64,000 nucleotides of DNA from JBBIPA01 sp963775935. Its GTDB lineage: Bacteria; Chloroflexota; Dehalococcoidia; GIF9; UBA5629. Location of the stretch: positions 219,087 to 283,086 of the forward strand of contig CAVZKR010000008.1 in NCBI GenBank assembly GCA_963775935.1. Direction: 5' to 3'. The translations under genes and the position numbers were made by a program. Position 1 is the first letter of the stretch. Each line of letters starts with the position of its first letter. Positions 45,892 through 54,949 of this stretch are shown here, piece by piece. The notes under the pieces were generated by a model, which was not told where the DNA came from, did no database searches, and was given only the letters and a program-made list of their open reading frames with translations.

Positions 45892-46854
45892 TTGAAGAGA
45901 AAAACTACTCAGATGCGTGAATTGTTTTTTGGCAAAAAACTATTCGTTTTGCCTGGTATTGTCGATGCTTATGAGGCAAAAATTGTGCAAGCTGCTGGTT
46001 TTAAAGCATGCTATATGTCTGGGGGGCGCACATCAGCAGCAAGAGGCTATCCAGATGCTGGGTTGTTAACAATGAACGAAATGGTTGCTAATGCCCATTA
46101 TATAGCAACAGCTCTAGATGTACCTTTACTGTCTGATGCAGATACCGGATACGGCAATGCTTTAAATATGCTCCGTACTATAAAAGAGTTTGTTGCAGCG
46201 GGTGTTGCTGCTGTACACATCGAGGATCAAGTATCACCGAAACGATGTGGATATATGCCAGGAAAACAGGTTATTGAAACTGAGGAAGCCGTTGGCAAAA
46301 TCAAGGCAGCTTCCGACGCAAGAAATGAGACAGACCCTGATTTCGTCATTATTGCTCGTACTGATGCATTAGGTGCGGTTGGGGGCACATTAGATGATGC
46401 AATCAGGCGTGTTGAAGCTTATCGCAAAGCAGGTGCCGATGTAAGTTGGATCGAAGGTATGAAATCTAGTGATGAGCTCAAATACGTTATAGAGAGAGTA
46501 GATAAACCTTTTCTATTAATTCCCGTAGGCATTCCTGAAGACGAGTTACCCTCTGAAGAAGAGCTAGAGAAGATGGGAATAGTATGCACGCTGTACCCAG
46601 GAATGTTGTATGAACTAACTACACCCCTATTATGGGAATATCTCCACGATGTTAATGATAGGGGTTTAATTGCACAAAAAGAATGGAGGAAATGGCAAAA
46701 TAACTTGCCACGCAAATATCCTCCGGCGCCAAGTTTCTTCCAGATTGCTGGAATGCCGAATGTCAAAATATGGGAGGAGAAATATCTTTCAGCCAAGGAT
46801 TTGGATAAGTATACAAAGTCTACAGGAATCGGTTTTGGCAAGGACCAAATGTGA
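45892..46854 (+). CDS. Isocitrate lyase/PEP mutase superfamily lyase (methylisocitrate/dimethylmalate lyase-like)
   Basis: 320 residues from TTG 45892, which has AAGGAGGG 7 nt upstream; an earlier TTG inside the preceding gene lacks a site. TIM-barrel signatures: metal-binding SDADTGYGNA (Asp82, Asp84), EDQVSPKRCGY with the catalytic cysteine at 119, and YPDAGLLTMNEM. PrpB and Dml typically have KRCGH; here histidine is replaced by tyrosine. It would cleave a 2-hydroxy di/tricarboxylate retro-aldol fashion, e.g. dimethylmalate to pyruvate + propionate or methylisocitrate to pyruvate + succinate. Confidence 0.88.
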   Translation: MKRKTTQMRELFFGKKLFVLPGIVDAYEAKIVQAAGFKACYMSGGRTSAARGYPDAGLLTMNEMVANAHYIATALDVPLLSDADTGYGNALNMLRTIKEFVAAGVAAVHIEDQVSPKRCGYMPGKQVIETEEAVGKIKAASDARNETDPDFVIIARTDALGAVGGTLDDAIRRVEAYRKAGADVSWIEGMKSSDELKYVIERVDKPFLLIPVGIPEDELPSEEELEKMGIVCTLYPGMLYELTTPLLWEYLHDVNDRGLIAQKEWRKWQNNLPRKYPPAPSFFQIAGMPNVKIWEEKYLSAKDLDKYTKSTGIGFGKDQM

Positions 46855-46944
46855 TAAATTAGGTTCATCTGTTTGTTTCAAAGATATCGATAGTAATCTA
46901 TTATTAATTTTTATATTGATTAGAATTTATTTTGGAGTAAAAAT

Positions 46945-48183
46945 ATGGGCATGACCATGACTGAAAAGATATTAGCCAGTCACTCTTCTAAAAAAGTTGT
47001 ATGTCCTGGGGATATTATTGAATGCAATGTGGACGCAGCAGTGCTAGTTGAACTTCAATTCGCACAGTTTCGCAGACCCAAGAAGGTGTGGGCACCAGAT
47101 AAAGTATGGCTAGTTACCGACCATGCAGTCCCAGCCCCAAGTGTTGACCTCGCTAACGATATGATAAAAATGCGAAAATTTGCTCGAAAGGCTGGTATTA
47201 GAAATTTAATTGATGTCGGAAGGCATGGTATCAGTCATATAGTTTTATCGGAAAGAGGCGCAATTCTACCGGGTACCCTGCTTGCCAATAACGATTCACA
47301 CACTGCATCCGTAGGAGCATTAAATTGTGCCGGGCGTGGATTGGGAATCATGGATATGGTTCATGTCATGTCTAAAGGAAAGACCTGGTTTCAAGTTGGT
47401 CCTACGATACGGTTTGTGGTCATAGGCAAAATGCCTTTTGGGGTATACCCTAGAGATATAATACATTTTGTTGCAGGCAAGTATGGTGATTTCAGTAATC
47501 ACAATATTGAGTGGTTTGGACCTATCATTGAGTCAATGGACATAGCTGGTCGTTTTACCATCGCAACAATGTGCGTTGAAATATCTGCTGAATTTGTTTT
47601 ATTTGAGTGTGATGAGACAACAAAGAATTATGTAAAAAAACATTCTGATAATACTTTCGAACCAGTATTTGCCGATTCAGATGCAAACTATAAGGTAACC
47701 CATAAGGTCGATATATCAAATTTGGATCCACAAATCGTATTACCTGACAAATTTTCGCATAACGTAAAATCGATTCGTGAGATTAAAGATGTCAAAATTG
47801 ATCAAGCTTTTATAGGTTCATGCGCAAACAGCAGACTGGAAGATATTAAAGTTGCAGCCGAAATCGTGAAGGGCCGTGAAATTGCTCCGAAAGTGCGATT
47901 CATTGTTACGCCGGGTTCCCAAGAAACCTATCTGGAAGCATTAGAAGCCGGCTATATATCCACATTAATCAAAAGTGGTGCGGTGGTGACTAATTCAACA
48001 TGTGGAGCATGTTTTGGTGGATCAATGGGTCTACTTGGTGACGAAGAAACATGCATAAGCTCTAGCACTCGTAATTTCAGGGGCAGAATGGGAAGCCCTA
48101 CATCTCGTATATATCTTGGTTCACCAGCCGTAGTGGCGGCGTCGGCAATTAAAGGTGAAATCGCTGATCCGAGAGATCTTTAG
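46945..48183 (+). CDS. Aconitase-family hydratase, large subunit (LeuC/DmdA-like)
   Basis: 412 residues. The iron-sulfur ligands are Cys293 (GSCANSR), Cys353 and Cys356 (STCGACFGG); VTDHAVPAPS and NNDSHTASVGALN match the LeuC/homoaconitase group. With the small subunit directly downstream it forms a two-chain [4Fe-4S] hydro-lyase. Genome context (isomerase and lyase, no leuA/leuB) points to a dimethylmaleate/citraconate-like hydratase rather than leucine synthesis. TTGGAG ribosome site. Confidence 0.88.
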   Translation: MGMTMTEKILASHSSKKVVCPGDIIECNVDAAVLVELQFAQFRRPKKVWAPDKVWLVTDHAVPAPSVDLANDMIKMRKFARKAGIRNLIDVGRHGISHIVLSERGAILPGTLLANNDSHTASVGALNCAGRGLGIMDMVHVMSKGKTWFQVGPTIRFVVIGKMPFGVYPRDIIHFVAGKYGDFSNHNIEWFGPIIESMDIAGRFTIATMCVEISAEFVLFECDETTKNYVKKHSDNTFEPVFADSDANYKVTHKVDISNLDPQIVLPDKFSHNVKSIREIKDVKIDQAFIGSCANSRLEDIKVAAEIVKGREIAPKVRFIVTPGSQETYLEALEAGYISTLIKSGAVVTNSTCGACFGGSMGLLGDEETCISSSTRNFRGRMGSPTSRIYLGSPAVVAASAIKGEIADPRDL

Positions 48184-48195
48184 AGGTAGGTGACA

Positions 48196-48705
48196 ATGGA
48201 AAAAATATTAGAAGGTCGTGTCTGGAAATTTGGAGATGACATTAATACGGAATTAATGATACCAGCTATTGCGCTAACAAAACCAGAAAAAGAAGCTGCG
48301 AAATATTTTTTCTCATTAAATCGACCAGGCTGGGCAGAGCAAGTTAGGAAAGGTGATATTATCGTGGGTGGTAAAAATTTTGGGACAGGTTCCAGTAGGC
48401 CTGGTGCTAAGATGATGATGATTCTTGGTATTTCCTGTCTTCTAGCTGAAACAATTAATGGTTTGTTCTTAAGAAATTCTGTAAATTTTGGTTTGCCTGC
48501 TTTGCCATGTACTGGCGTTTCTGAAGCTTTTGATGAAGGTGATATTGCCGAGGTTAATTTCAATGAAGGCAAAATAACCAATAAAACAAAGGGCATAATT
48601 CTCAATACTAATCCTCTTCCAGAAATGCTGATAAAAATAATTGAAGCGGGCGGAATTATACCTTTACTGGAAAAAGAGGGGTGTTTGGAACCGGTGGAAA
48701 CCTAG
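48196..48705 (+). CDS. Aconitase-family hydratase, small subunit (LeuD/DmdB-like)
   Basis: 169-residue swivelling domain: GRVWKFGDDINTELMIPA opening, GGKNFGTGSSRPGA and NSVNFGLPAL. The usual GCGSSREHA reads GTGSSRPGA here, replacing the Cys and the Glu-His pair that shape the substrate pocket in LeuD. It pairs with the large subunit 12 nt upstream. Confidence 0.86.
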   Translation: MEKILEGRVWKFGDDINTELMIPAIALTKPEKEAAKYFFSLNRPGWAEQVRKGDIIVGGKNFGTGSSRPGAKMMMILGISCLLAETINGLFLRNSVNFGLPALPCTGVSEAFDEGDIAEVNFNEGKITNKTKGIILNTNPLPEMLIKIIEAGGIIPLLEKEGCLEPVET

Positions 48706-48729
48706 AAAATCTATCACGGAGGATGTTTT

Positions 48730-49494
48730 TTGAACATTGTTGTCTGTATTAAGGCAGTATGCATGAATCCTTTCTATTTCGAAATATCGTCTGTAGGCAA
48801 TCGGATAGACTGCGGCAATAGATCACTAGTCATGAATGAGATCGATGAATATGCTTTAGAGCAGGCATTAGTTTTAAAGAACGACCTGGGTGGTAGTGTT
48901 ACAGTTATTAGCGCTGGTGGGCTAGCGGCGCAAGACGCTTTATATGTTGGGAAAGCAAAAGGGGCTGATAGAGCTATTAGGATTTCTACTGAATATACCG
49001 ACCCGTTAATTATATCTGAACTTCTCGCCAGAGCAATAAATAAACTTAAATTTGACTTAATAATAGCAGGTGCTGAAACTAGCGATGAAATGACAGGACA
49101 AACTGGAATTTGCCTAGCCGAGAAATTGGGTTTACCTTCCATTTATGCAGTAACGTCAATCGAAGCCAAATCTAATACTGAACCGATTATTGTTAACAAG
49201 GAATTAGGCGGAGGCATTTACCAAATATTTGAGATTCAAATGCCTGCTGTTTTATGTGTTCAATCTGGTATACAACCATTAAAGTATGCTGCTCCAATGA
49301 AAATAATACGTGCTAGAAAAGAGCCTTTGGATGTCTTCTCTGAGCAGGATCTGGTTCCTCCAGAAGGAGTAGCACCTCAGTGGGTTAGTGCAAAATTAGT
49401 AAGCGTGTTTAAACCAGAAATTGGTAGGAAAGCTGAAATAATAGAGGGTGAACCAACCGAAATAGCTGTGAAAATCGCGGAGTTAATCATCTAG
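48730..49494 (+). CDS. etfB: Electron transfer flavoprotein subunit beta
   Basis: 254 residues with the adenine-nucleotide-binding ETF fold: NIVVCIKAV, MNEIDEYALEQALVLK, VGKAKGADRAIRI, AGAETSDEMTGQTG, and the C-terminal MKIIRARKEPLDVF. TTG start after GGAGG. ETF carries electrons from flavin dehydrogenases; the two flavoproteins in this cluster are candidate partners, as no acyl-CoA dehydrogenase is nearby. Confidence 0.93.
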   Translation: MNIVVCIKAVCMNPFYFEISSVGNRIDCGNRSLVMNEIDEYALEQALVLKNDLGGSVTVISAGGLAAQDALYVGKAKGADRAIRISTEYTDPLIISELLARAINKLKFDLIIAGAETSDEMTGQTGICLAEKLGLPSIYAVTSIEAKSNTEPIIVNKELGGGIYQIFEIQMPAVLCVQSGIQPLKYAAPMKIIRARKEPLDVFSEQDLVPPEGVAPQWVSAKLVSVFKPEIGRKAEIIEGEPTEIAVKIAELII

Positions 49495-49509
49495 GTCTAT
49501 TTGATAATT

Positions 49510-50499
49510 ATGGCAAATGAAGTTTTAGTTTTTATTGAGCATAGGGATAATCAAATAGCAGATATCGCTCAGCAACTTGTTATACGCGGACGAGATATTG
49601 CTAATGCACTAGATATGCAGTGCAATGCAGTTTTGATAGGACACAAGCTCGATGATATAAGTAAAAGCATGCTATCAATGGATATTGATAACGTATTTGT
49701 GGTTGATAATGATTTACTGTCTCCTTATAATCCTGAAATCTTTAGAAGGGTGCTTACTGATTTGTTCCGCGAGCATCAGCCTAAAATAATCTTATGTGGA
49801 GATACCTATACTGTTCGAGAGGTATTCCCCTCAGTCGCTTTGAGATTAGGCGTACCATTTTTCAGCAGTTGTATAAATATTGAGTTATTCGAGAATAGCC
49901 CTACAGTAACACAAGCAAAGTACGGCGGTGTTGTTCATGCTCAATATGAAATTAAACCGGCGCCATTACCATTTATCGTGAGTTTACAGAATTCTCCAGT
50001 CACAGCTGAGATATCGTGCAGCCATACTCCAATTGTCGTGCCACTAAAATTAACTTCTGACCTAAAAAATCTACGCACAAAGACGCTGGGGGAGTTTAGA
50101 AAAACAGATGGTGGAGAGGACATTACAAAGGCTGATATTGTTATTTCTGGTGGTCGGGGGCTTGGTAAAAAAGAAAACATCTTTCTCATAAAAGAATTAG
50201 CCAAAACTCTTGGAGGCGTTTATTCGTGCTCACGCCCTCTCTGGGATATGGGATGGTTACCCGAAAGTCATGTTGTAGGCATGTCCGGTAAAACCATAAG
50301 CCCCAAGGTATATTTGGCTTGTGGCATATCAGGGGCATCGCAACATGTTATGGGAATGTCAGGATCCAAATGCGTAATAGCTATAAATAAGGACGCTGAT
50401 GCACCAATTTTTCGAGTAGCGCATTTTGGCGTTGTAGGAGATATTATAGAGTTGTTACCTCTTATCACTGCCGAAGCTCGAAAAGCTAAGGGGAATTAG
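49510..50499 (+). CDS. etfA: Electron transfer flavoprotein subunit alpha
   Basis: 329 residues from ATG 49510 (MANEVLVFIEHRD). The C-terminal FAD-binding domain has ISGGRGLG, SRPLWDMGWLP, VGMSGKTISPKVYLACGISGASQHVMGM (interrupted blocks) and CVIAINKDADAPIFRVAHFGVVGD. It forms the heterodimer with the etfB product. A TTG 9 nt earlier is a less likely start because of its close spacing to the ribosome site. Confidence 0.93.
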   Translation: MANEVLVFIEHRDNQIADIAQQLVIRGRDIANALDMQCNAVLIGHKLDDISKSMLSMDIDNVFVVDNDLLSPYNPEIFRRVLTDLFREHQPKIILCGDTYTVREVFPSVALRLGVPFFSSCINIELFENSPTVTQAKYGGVVHAQYEIKPAPLPFIVSLQNSPVTAEISCSHTPIVVPLKLTSDLKNLRTKTLGEFRKTDGGEDITKADIVISGGRGLGKKENIFLIKELAKTLGGVYSCSRPLWDMGWLPESHVVGMSGKTISPKVYLACGISGASQHVMGMSGSKCVIAINKDADAPIFRVAHFGVVGDIIELLPLITAEARKAKGN

Positions 50500-50615
50500 T
50501 CAAAGTTAGTCTGCAAAAAGAAATAATGTAGCATAAATGCTTGGATAGTTAGATTATAATTTCTAATTATTGGACTGTGAATACCAGTTTCAGCAAACTT
50601 AAAGAGGGGAAACTA

Positions 50616-52052
50616 GTGAATCAGAGAGTTGCTAAGCGGCCAGACAAAGAAAATAGAACAGGTACTAGAAAGATAGCTGAGTTTGCTACTGAGACAATAT
50701 ATGGCAATATTCCCCAAGAAGCAATTAAAGCTGCTAAGAATGCTTTCCTGGATTGGATAGGTGTAACCATAGCTGGGTCTAGGGAACCCGGCGTTAACAT
50801 AATCTCCGAGTATGCAAGGAGCTTCGGGGCACGAAGCCAGGTTAGCGTAATCTGTAAAGGGTTCAAGACCGTTCCAGAGATAGCGGCTTTGGTGAATGGT
50901 ACCATGGGTCATGCTCTTGATTATGATGATATATTTCCCGGTTCAGTGCACTATAATATCCATCCTTCAACAAGTGTTTTTCCAGCTGTACTGGCTTTGG
51001 TAGAAAAACAAAAACTAGCCGGGCGAGAACTACTAGCAGCTTATATTGTTGGTATGGAGATACATTATCGGCTAGGATCAACTTTTGGTCAACTGGTCCC
51101 CAATAGTGGTTGGCATTCGACACCTGTTATGGGGACTATGGCTGCTGCAGCGGCTAGTATTAATCTTCTAAGACTTAGCTTGACTAAAGCGGAGAATGCT
51201 TTTGGGATTGCAGCTTCCAAAGCTGGAGGTATGATGCGGAATATTGGTACTATGACGAAACCGATGCATGCTGGTATTGGAGCCCGCAACGGTGTTTTTG
51301 CAGCAACTATGGCGTCTAATGGATTCACCGGAGATAGTAACATTTTTGACCAGGATTGGGGATTTTGCTATATGTTTAGTGGAAAACAAGTAAATGGATT
51401 AATGGGTACAGAGAAGGATTTAGGAAAGAAATGGAACATAGCGTCTGTGGGACTTGGTTTCAAGCCTTATCCCAGCTGCAGATCAACCCACAGCAGCATT
51501 GATGCCACATTACATCTGAGAAATGAATACAATATAACTCCTGACAAACTTGGCAATATAATTGAAATAACTTGTAAAATAAGCCCCATTCACACTAGAT
51601 TTTGTAAGTTTTTTACACCTAAAACGGGATATGAGGGAAAATTCAGCATTAACTACTGCGTGGCGACAGCACTACGATATGGGAAGATTTCGCTAGAAGA
51701 TTTCACTGATAACAAGGTTAATGACCCTGAAACACAGGCACTACTTTCCAAAGTTAAGTTTTTACATCCGGACAATTGGGGCCAGGGAGCAGTAGATCTG
51801 ACCTCTGAAATAACGATTAACTTCAAGAATGAACCACCACTGTCATATAAGGTGACTTTACCTAAAGGTGAACCGGAAAATCCAATGACGGATAAAGATT
51901 TAGCTATCAAGTTTGCTGATTGCAGCAGAACAGCCCTGCGAAAAAAGGATAGTTTGAAGGTCCAAGATTTAATATTGCACCTGGAAGAGATTGATGATCT
52001 TACCGATCTCTTTGAAATATTGAAGGGTAAATCGCTAAACCTTGTAGGATGA
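50616..52052 (+). CDS. MmgE/PrpD family protein 1
   Basis: 478 residues from GTG 50616 (AGAGGGG site 6 nt upstream). MmgE/PrpD proteins include 2-methylcitrate dehydratase, cis-aconitate decarboxylase and iminodisuccinate epimerase. Family blocks: FLDWIGVTIAGS, HALDYDDIFPGSVHYNIHPSTSVFPA, and MTKPMHAGIGARNGVFAA with the conserved Lys-His pair. It starts an internal run of hydratase/isomerase genes. Its TKPMHAG motif differs from those of the other two copies. Confidence 0.85.
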   Translation: MNQRVAKRPDKENRTGTRKIAEFATETIYGNIPQEAIKAAKNAFLDWIGVTIAGSREPGVNIISEYARSFGARSQVSVICKGFKTVPEIAALVNGTMGHALDYDDIFPGSVHYNIHPSTSVFPAVLALVEKQKLAGRELLAAYIVGMEIHYRLGSTFGQLVPNSGWHSTPVMGTMAAAAASINLLRLSLTKAENAFGIAASKAGGMMRNIGTMTKPMHAGIGARNGVFAATMASNGFTGDSNIFDQDWGFCYMFSGKQVNGLMGTEKDLGKKWNIASVGLGFKPYPSCRSTHSSIDATLHLRNEYNITPDKLGNIIEITCKISPIHTRFCKFFTPKTGYEGKFSINYCVATALRYGKISLEDFTDNKVNDPETQALLSKVKFLHPDNWGQGAVDLTSEITINFKNEPPLSYKVTLPKGEPENPMTDKDLAIKFADCSRTALRKKDSLKVQDLILHLEEIDDLTDLFEILKGKSLNLVG

Positions 52053-52125
52053 AAATTAATATACTGTTTCGAATATGTCCCATTGATTAAGTATTATTAA
52101 ATATTCATTTTCAGGAGAGTTGGCA

Positions 52126-53277
52126 ATGGAAGAAATGCTATCTGTTCCTTGTACAATCATGAGAGGCGGCACTAGTAAAGGAATATTTTTCTTAGAGAAT
52201 GATGTGCCTCGGAACGAGAAATCTCTACGCAAATTTCTACTTGCCGCCTTTGGTAGTCCCGATAAGCGCCAGATTGATGGTTTAGGCGGTGCCGATCCTT
52301 TAACCAGCAAATGTGCCATCATCGGTCCTCCGACCAAGGAAGGTGCGGATGTAAACTATTCCTTTTATTCGATCGGCATTGATTCCGAAGTGGTTGAACC
52401 GGCTTTATGTGGGAATATATCCGCAGCAGTTGGACCTTTTGCTATAGATAAAAGCCTCGTACGAGTTACAGATCCTCTTACCAAAATCAGAGTATATAAT
52501 CCGCATACCGACGGGATGTTGACTATTGAGGTAGAAACGCAAGATGGCAAACCTGTAGTAGAAGGGAACTACAAAATCGATGGTGTTCCAGGTACTGGAT
52601 CCAAAATTATACTAGATTGGAAGAGCGTCTCCGGGGGTACAGGAAAAACTCTGTTGCCCACGGGAAATACGAAAGACAACGTACTGGTGGAAGGTATTGG
52701 TGAAATTTCAATGTCGATCATTAATTTTATTAACACTTATCTATTTGTAAAAGCCAATGAAATCGGGTTAACTGGAACTGAACTACCTTTAGACGTCGAT
52801 TCAAATGAGGAATTATTGAACAAACTGGAGATTATAAGAGGAACTGGAGCAGAGATCGCTGGTCTGATAAAAGATAGAACTAAATCTCGAGAACAATGCG
52901 CCAGTGATCCGCTGCTGATATTTGTGGCTCCTCCTCGTAGTTACTCTACCTATTCAGGAGAAAGAATTAGAGCTGGAGATATAGATATCGTTGCTAGAGC
53001 AATGTATATGCAAGTTATGCACAAGACGTTTGCAGGTTCAGGTGCTCTCAATATGGGAGTCGCAGCGGGAATGGAGGGAACAATAGTCAATGAAGTATTA
53101 AAACCGGGTAAAGAGGGCAAAAAGCCGATTATTATTGGCCATCCAGGAGGCATCATGGAAGTGGAAGCGGAGGTTGCCAAGATCGGGAAAGAGTTCGTCG
53201 TGAAGAGCGCAAGAACCTATCGGACAGCCCGAAAAATAATGGATGGATATGTATATGTGAAAAGGAGCCGTTTATAG
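52126..53277 (+). CDS. PrpF-type isomerase (methylaconitate/methylitaconate isomerase-like, DUF453)
   Basis: 383 residues from ATG 52126 (AGGAG 8 nt upstream). Double diaminopimelate-epimerase-like fold with MRGGTSKGIFF, GLGGADPLTSKCAIIGP and GNISAAVGPFA. Members isomerise double bonds: PrpF (2-methyl-trans-/cis-aconitate) and Mii (3-methylitaconate to dimethylmaleate). With DmdAB-like and Dml-like genes nearby, a Mii-type role is plausible. Confidence 0.88.
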   Translation: MEEMLSVPCTIMRGGTSKGIFFLENDVPRNEKSLRKFLLAAFGSPDKRQIDGLGGADPLTSKCAIIGPPTKEGADVNYSFYSIGIDSEVVEPALCGNISAAVGPFAIDKSLVRVTDPLTKIRVYNPHTDGMLTIEVETQDGKPVVEGNYKIDGVPGTGSKIILDWKSVSGGTGKTLLPTGNTKDNVLVEGIGEISMSIINFINTYLFVKANEIGLTGTELPLDVDSNEELLNKLEIIRGTGAEIAGLIKDRTKSREQCASDPLLIFVAPPRSYSTYSGERIRAGDIDIVARAMYMQVMHKTFAGSGALNMGVAAGMEGTIVNEVLKPGKEGKKPIIIGHPGGIMEVEAEVAKIGKEFVVKSARTYRTARKIMDGYVYVKRSRL

Positions 53278-53389
53278 TTTTATTAGCCAATCATTGAAAT
53301 TAATTAATCGTTAACAAGGTAGAGACCTTTAACTAAATTCCTGAACAGGAATGAACACTATTGAATAATGCATATGAAGGAACCAATAT

Positions 53390-54755
53390 ATGGACAATAT
53401 GTTGCAGTTCTTAGCAGATTATTCAACAGCACTGAAGTATGAACAACTTCGACAGGAAACAATACATCAGGCGAAACGTTCGGATTATTGATACCTTGGG
53501 TTGTGCAATGGGAGCCTTCCACATGACACCACCCAAAATTGCGCGTTACTATGCCATGGAAACGACTTCACATCCTGGAGCTACTATTTTTGGAACAAAG
53601 CATAAGACAACCCTTGAACTTGCGGCTTTTGCCAATGGAGTTATGGGACGATACCTGGATTTCAATGATACCAGCCACACGAGAGACAGTGGTCACCCGA
53701 GTGACATGATACCGGCAATGCTTTCAACAGCTGAATACTGTGGCCGTAACGGTCGCGATGCTATTACTGGAATTGTCGTTGCTTATGAGATTATGGATCG
53801 ACTGGGAGAGGTTTGTGGTCTTACTCAAATTGGATTTGATTATACAACTTATGTTGCCATAGGTTCTGCGGCAGGAGCTAGTAATATTCTGGGTGTTAAC
53901 AAAACAAAGATGATTAATGCCATAGCCTTGGCAGCTTCTTCATTCATTGGATTATTACAAATTCGAGTAGGTCATTTATCAATGTGGAAAGGCTGTGCCT
54001 CGGGTAATGCCAGTCGTAATGGAGTTTTTGCGGCTTTAATAGCTGACCGTGGGATGACTGGCCCGATCGAGGCTTTTAGTGGCCCTTCCGGCTTCATCCG
54101 CTTATTAACAAGAGGCAATGTTGAACTACAAGCTTTTGGAGGACCTGAAAAGCCATTTATGGTAGAACTCTCTAAATTTAAATACTATCCTTCGGATTAT
54201 GAATGTCAGTGTGCGGTGAATCCGGCTGTTGAGCTTCACCCACTGATTAAGGGTCGCATTGGGGAAATTAAGAAAATACTCGTCTATGGATACAAATTTG
54301 CTATCAATGTGGCGACTGATAGTAAGGATAAATGGGATCCTATAACCAGAGAGACAGCAGACCATAGCCTGCCATATCTTGTAGCTGTGGCACTCATCAA
54401 AGGTGATGTTTGGTTAAATGACTTTGAAGAATACAACTATCGAAATCCTGAACGGCTCGCTTTAATGCAGAAAATAGAGGTTTACGAAGATGAGGAATAT
54501 ACCAAGGATTATCCTGAATCCTATCGTTTTCGCATAGAAATTTTTTTACATTCAGGTGACAAATTTATCCGGGATGTTAGATATGCAAAAGGCCATCCTA
54601 AGAATCCCCTGTCGGATAGTGAGATTGAATCCAAATTTCGAAAACTCTCGAAGGGAGTAATGTCACGTCAGCAGATTGATTTGGTCTTGGGCAAATTATG
54701 GCACTTAGAAGAAGAGGAGATGGTATCTGATATAATTGCTTCACTTGCGTTATAG
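53390..54755 (+). CDS. MmgE/PrpD family protein 2 (2-methylcitrate dehydratase-like), N-terminal frame break
   Basis: The uninterrupted frame from ATG 53439 begins late, at residues equivalent to about 30 of normal relatives. Upstream, ATG 53390 with an AAGG site encodes the missing N-terminal helix (MDNMLQFLADYSTALKY, ETIHQAKRS) in another frame. One extra base near 53481-53488 separates the two. Removing it restores QAKR-S-IIDTLGCAMG. The rest carries the PrpD blocks YLDFNDTSHTRDSGHPSD and LSMWKGCASGNASRNGVFAA, the most PrpD-like of the three copies. As read, only a protein lacking the first helix can be made. Confidence 0.78.
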
Positions 54756-54949
54756 TAATAGCGAATAACCAAACACACATTTAAAATGGCTCCTAAGGTA
54801 TTTTCCGTGACAGGTAATACGTTAGTCAGGTGAGCGTAAATCGCTAAAGTTTTAGTTCAGTTTTTATTGTGAAAGAAATATACATAAAAAGGGTGAGGGA
54901 GTAGCAAATTTGCTGTACATACTCGAACTGGGACGATAAAGGAGAATGA

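Noticed and set aside
46945..48705. Leucine biosynthesis leuCD
   Set aside because: No leuA/leuB nearby, an altered small-subunit loop, and a setting among organic-acid catabolic genes.
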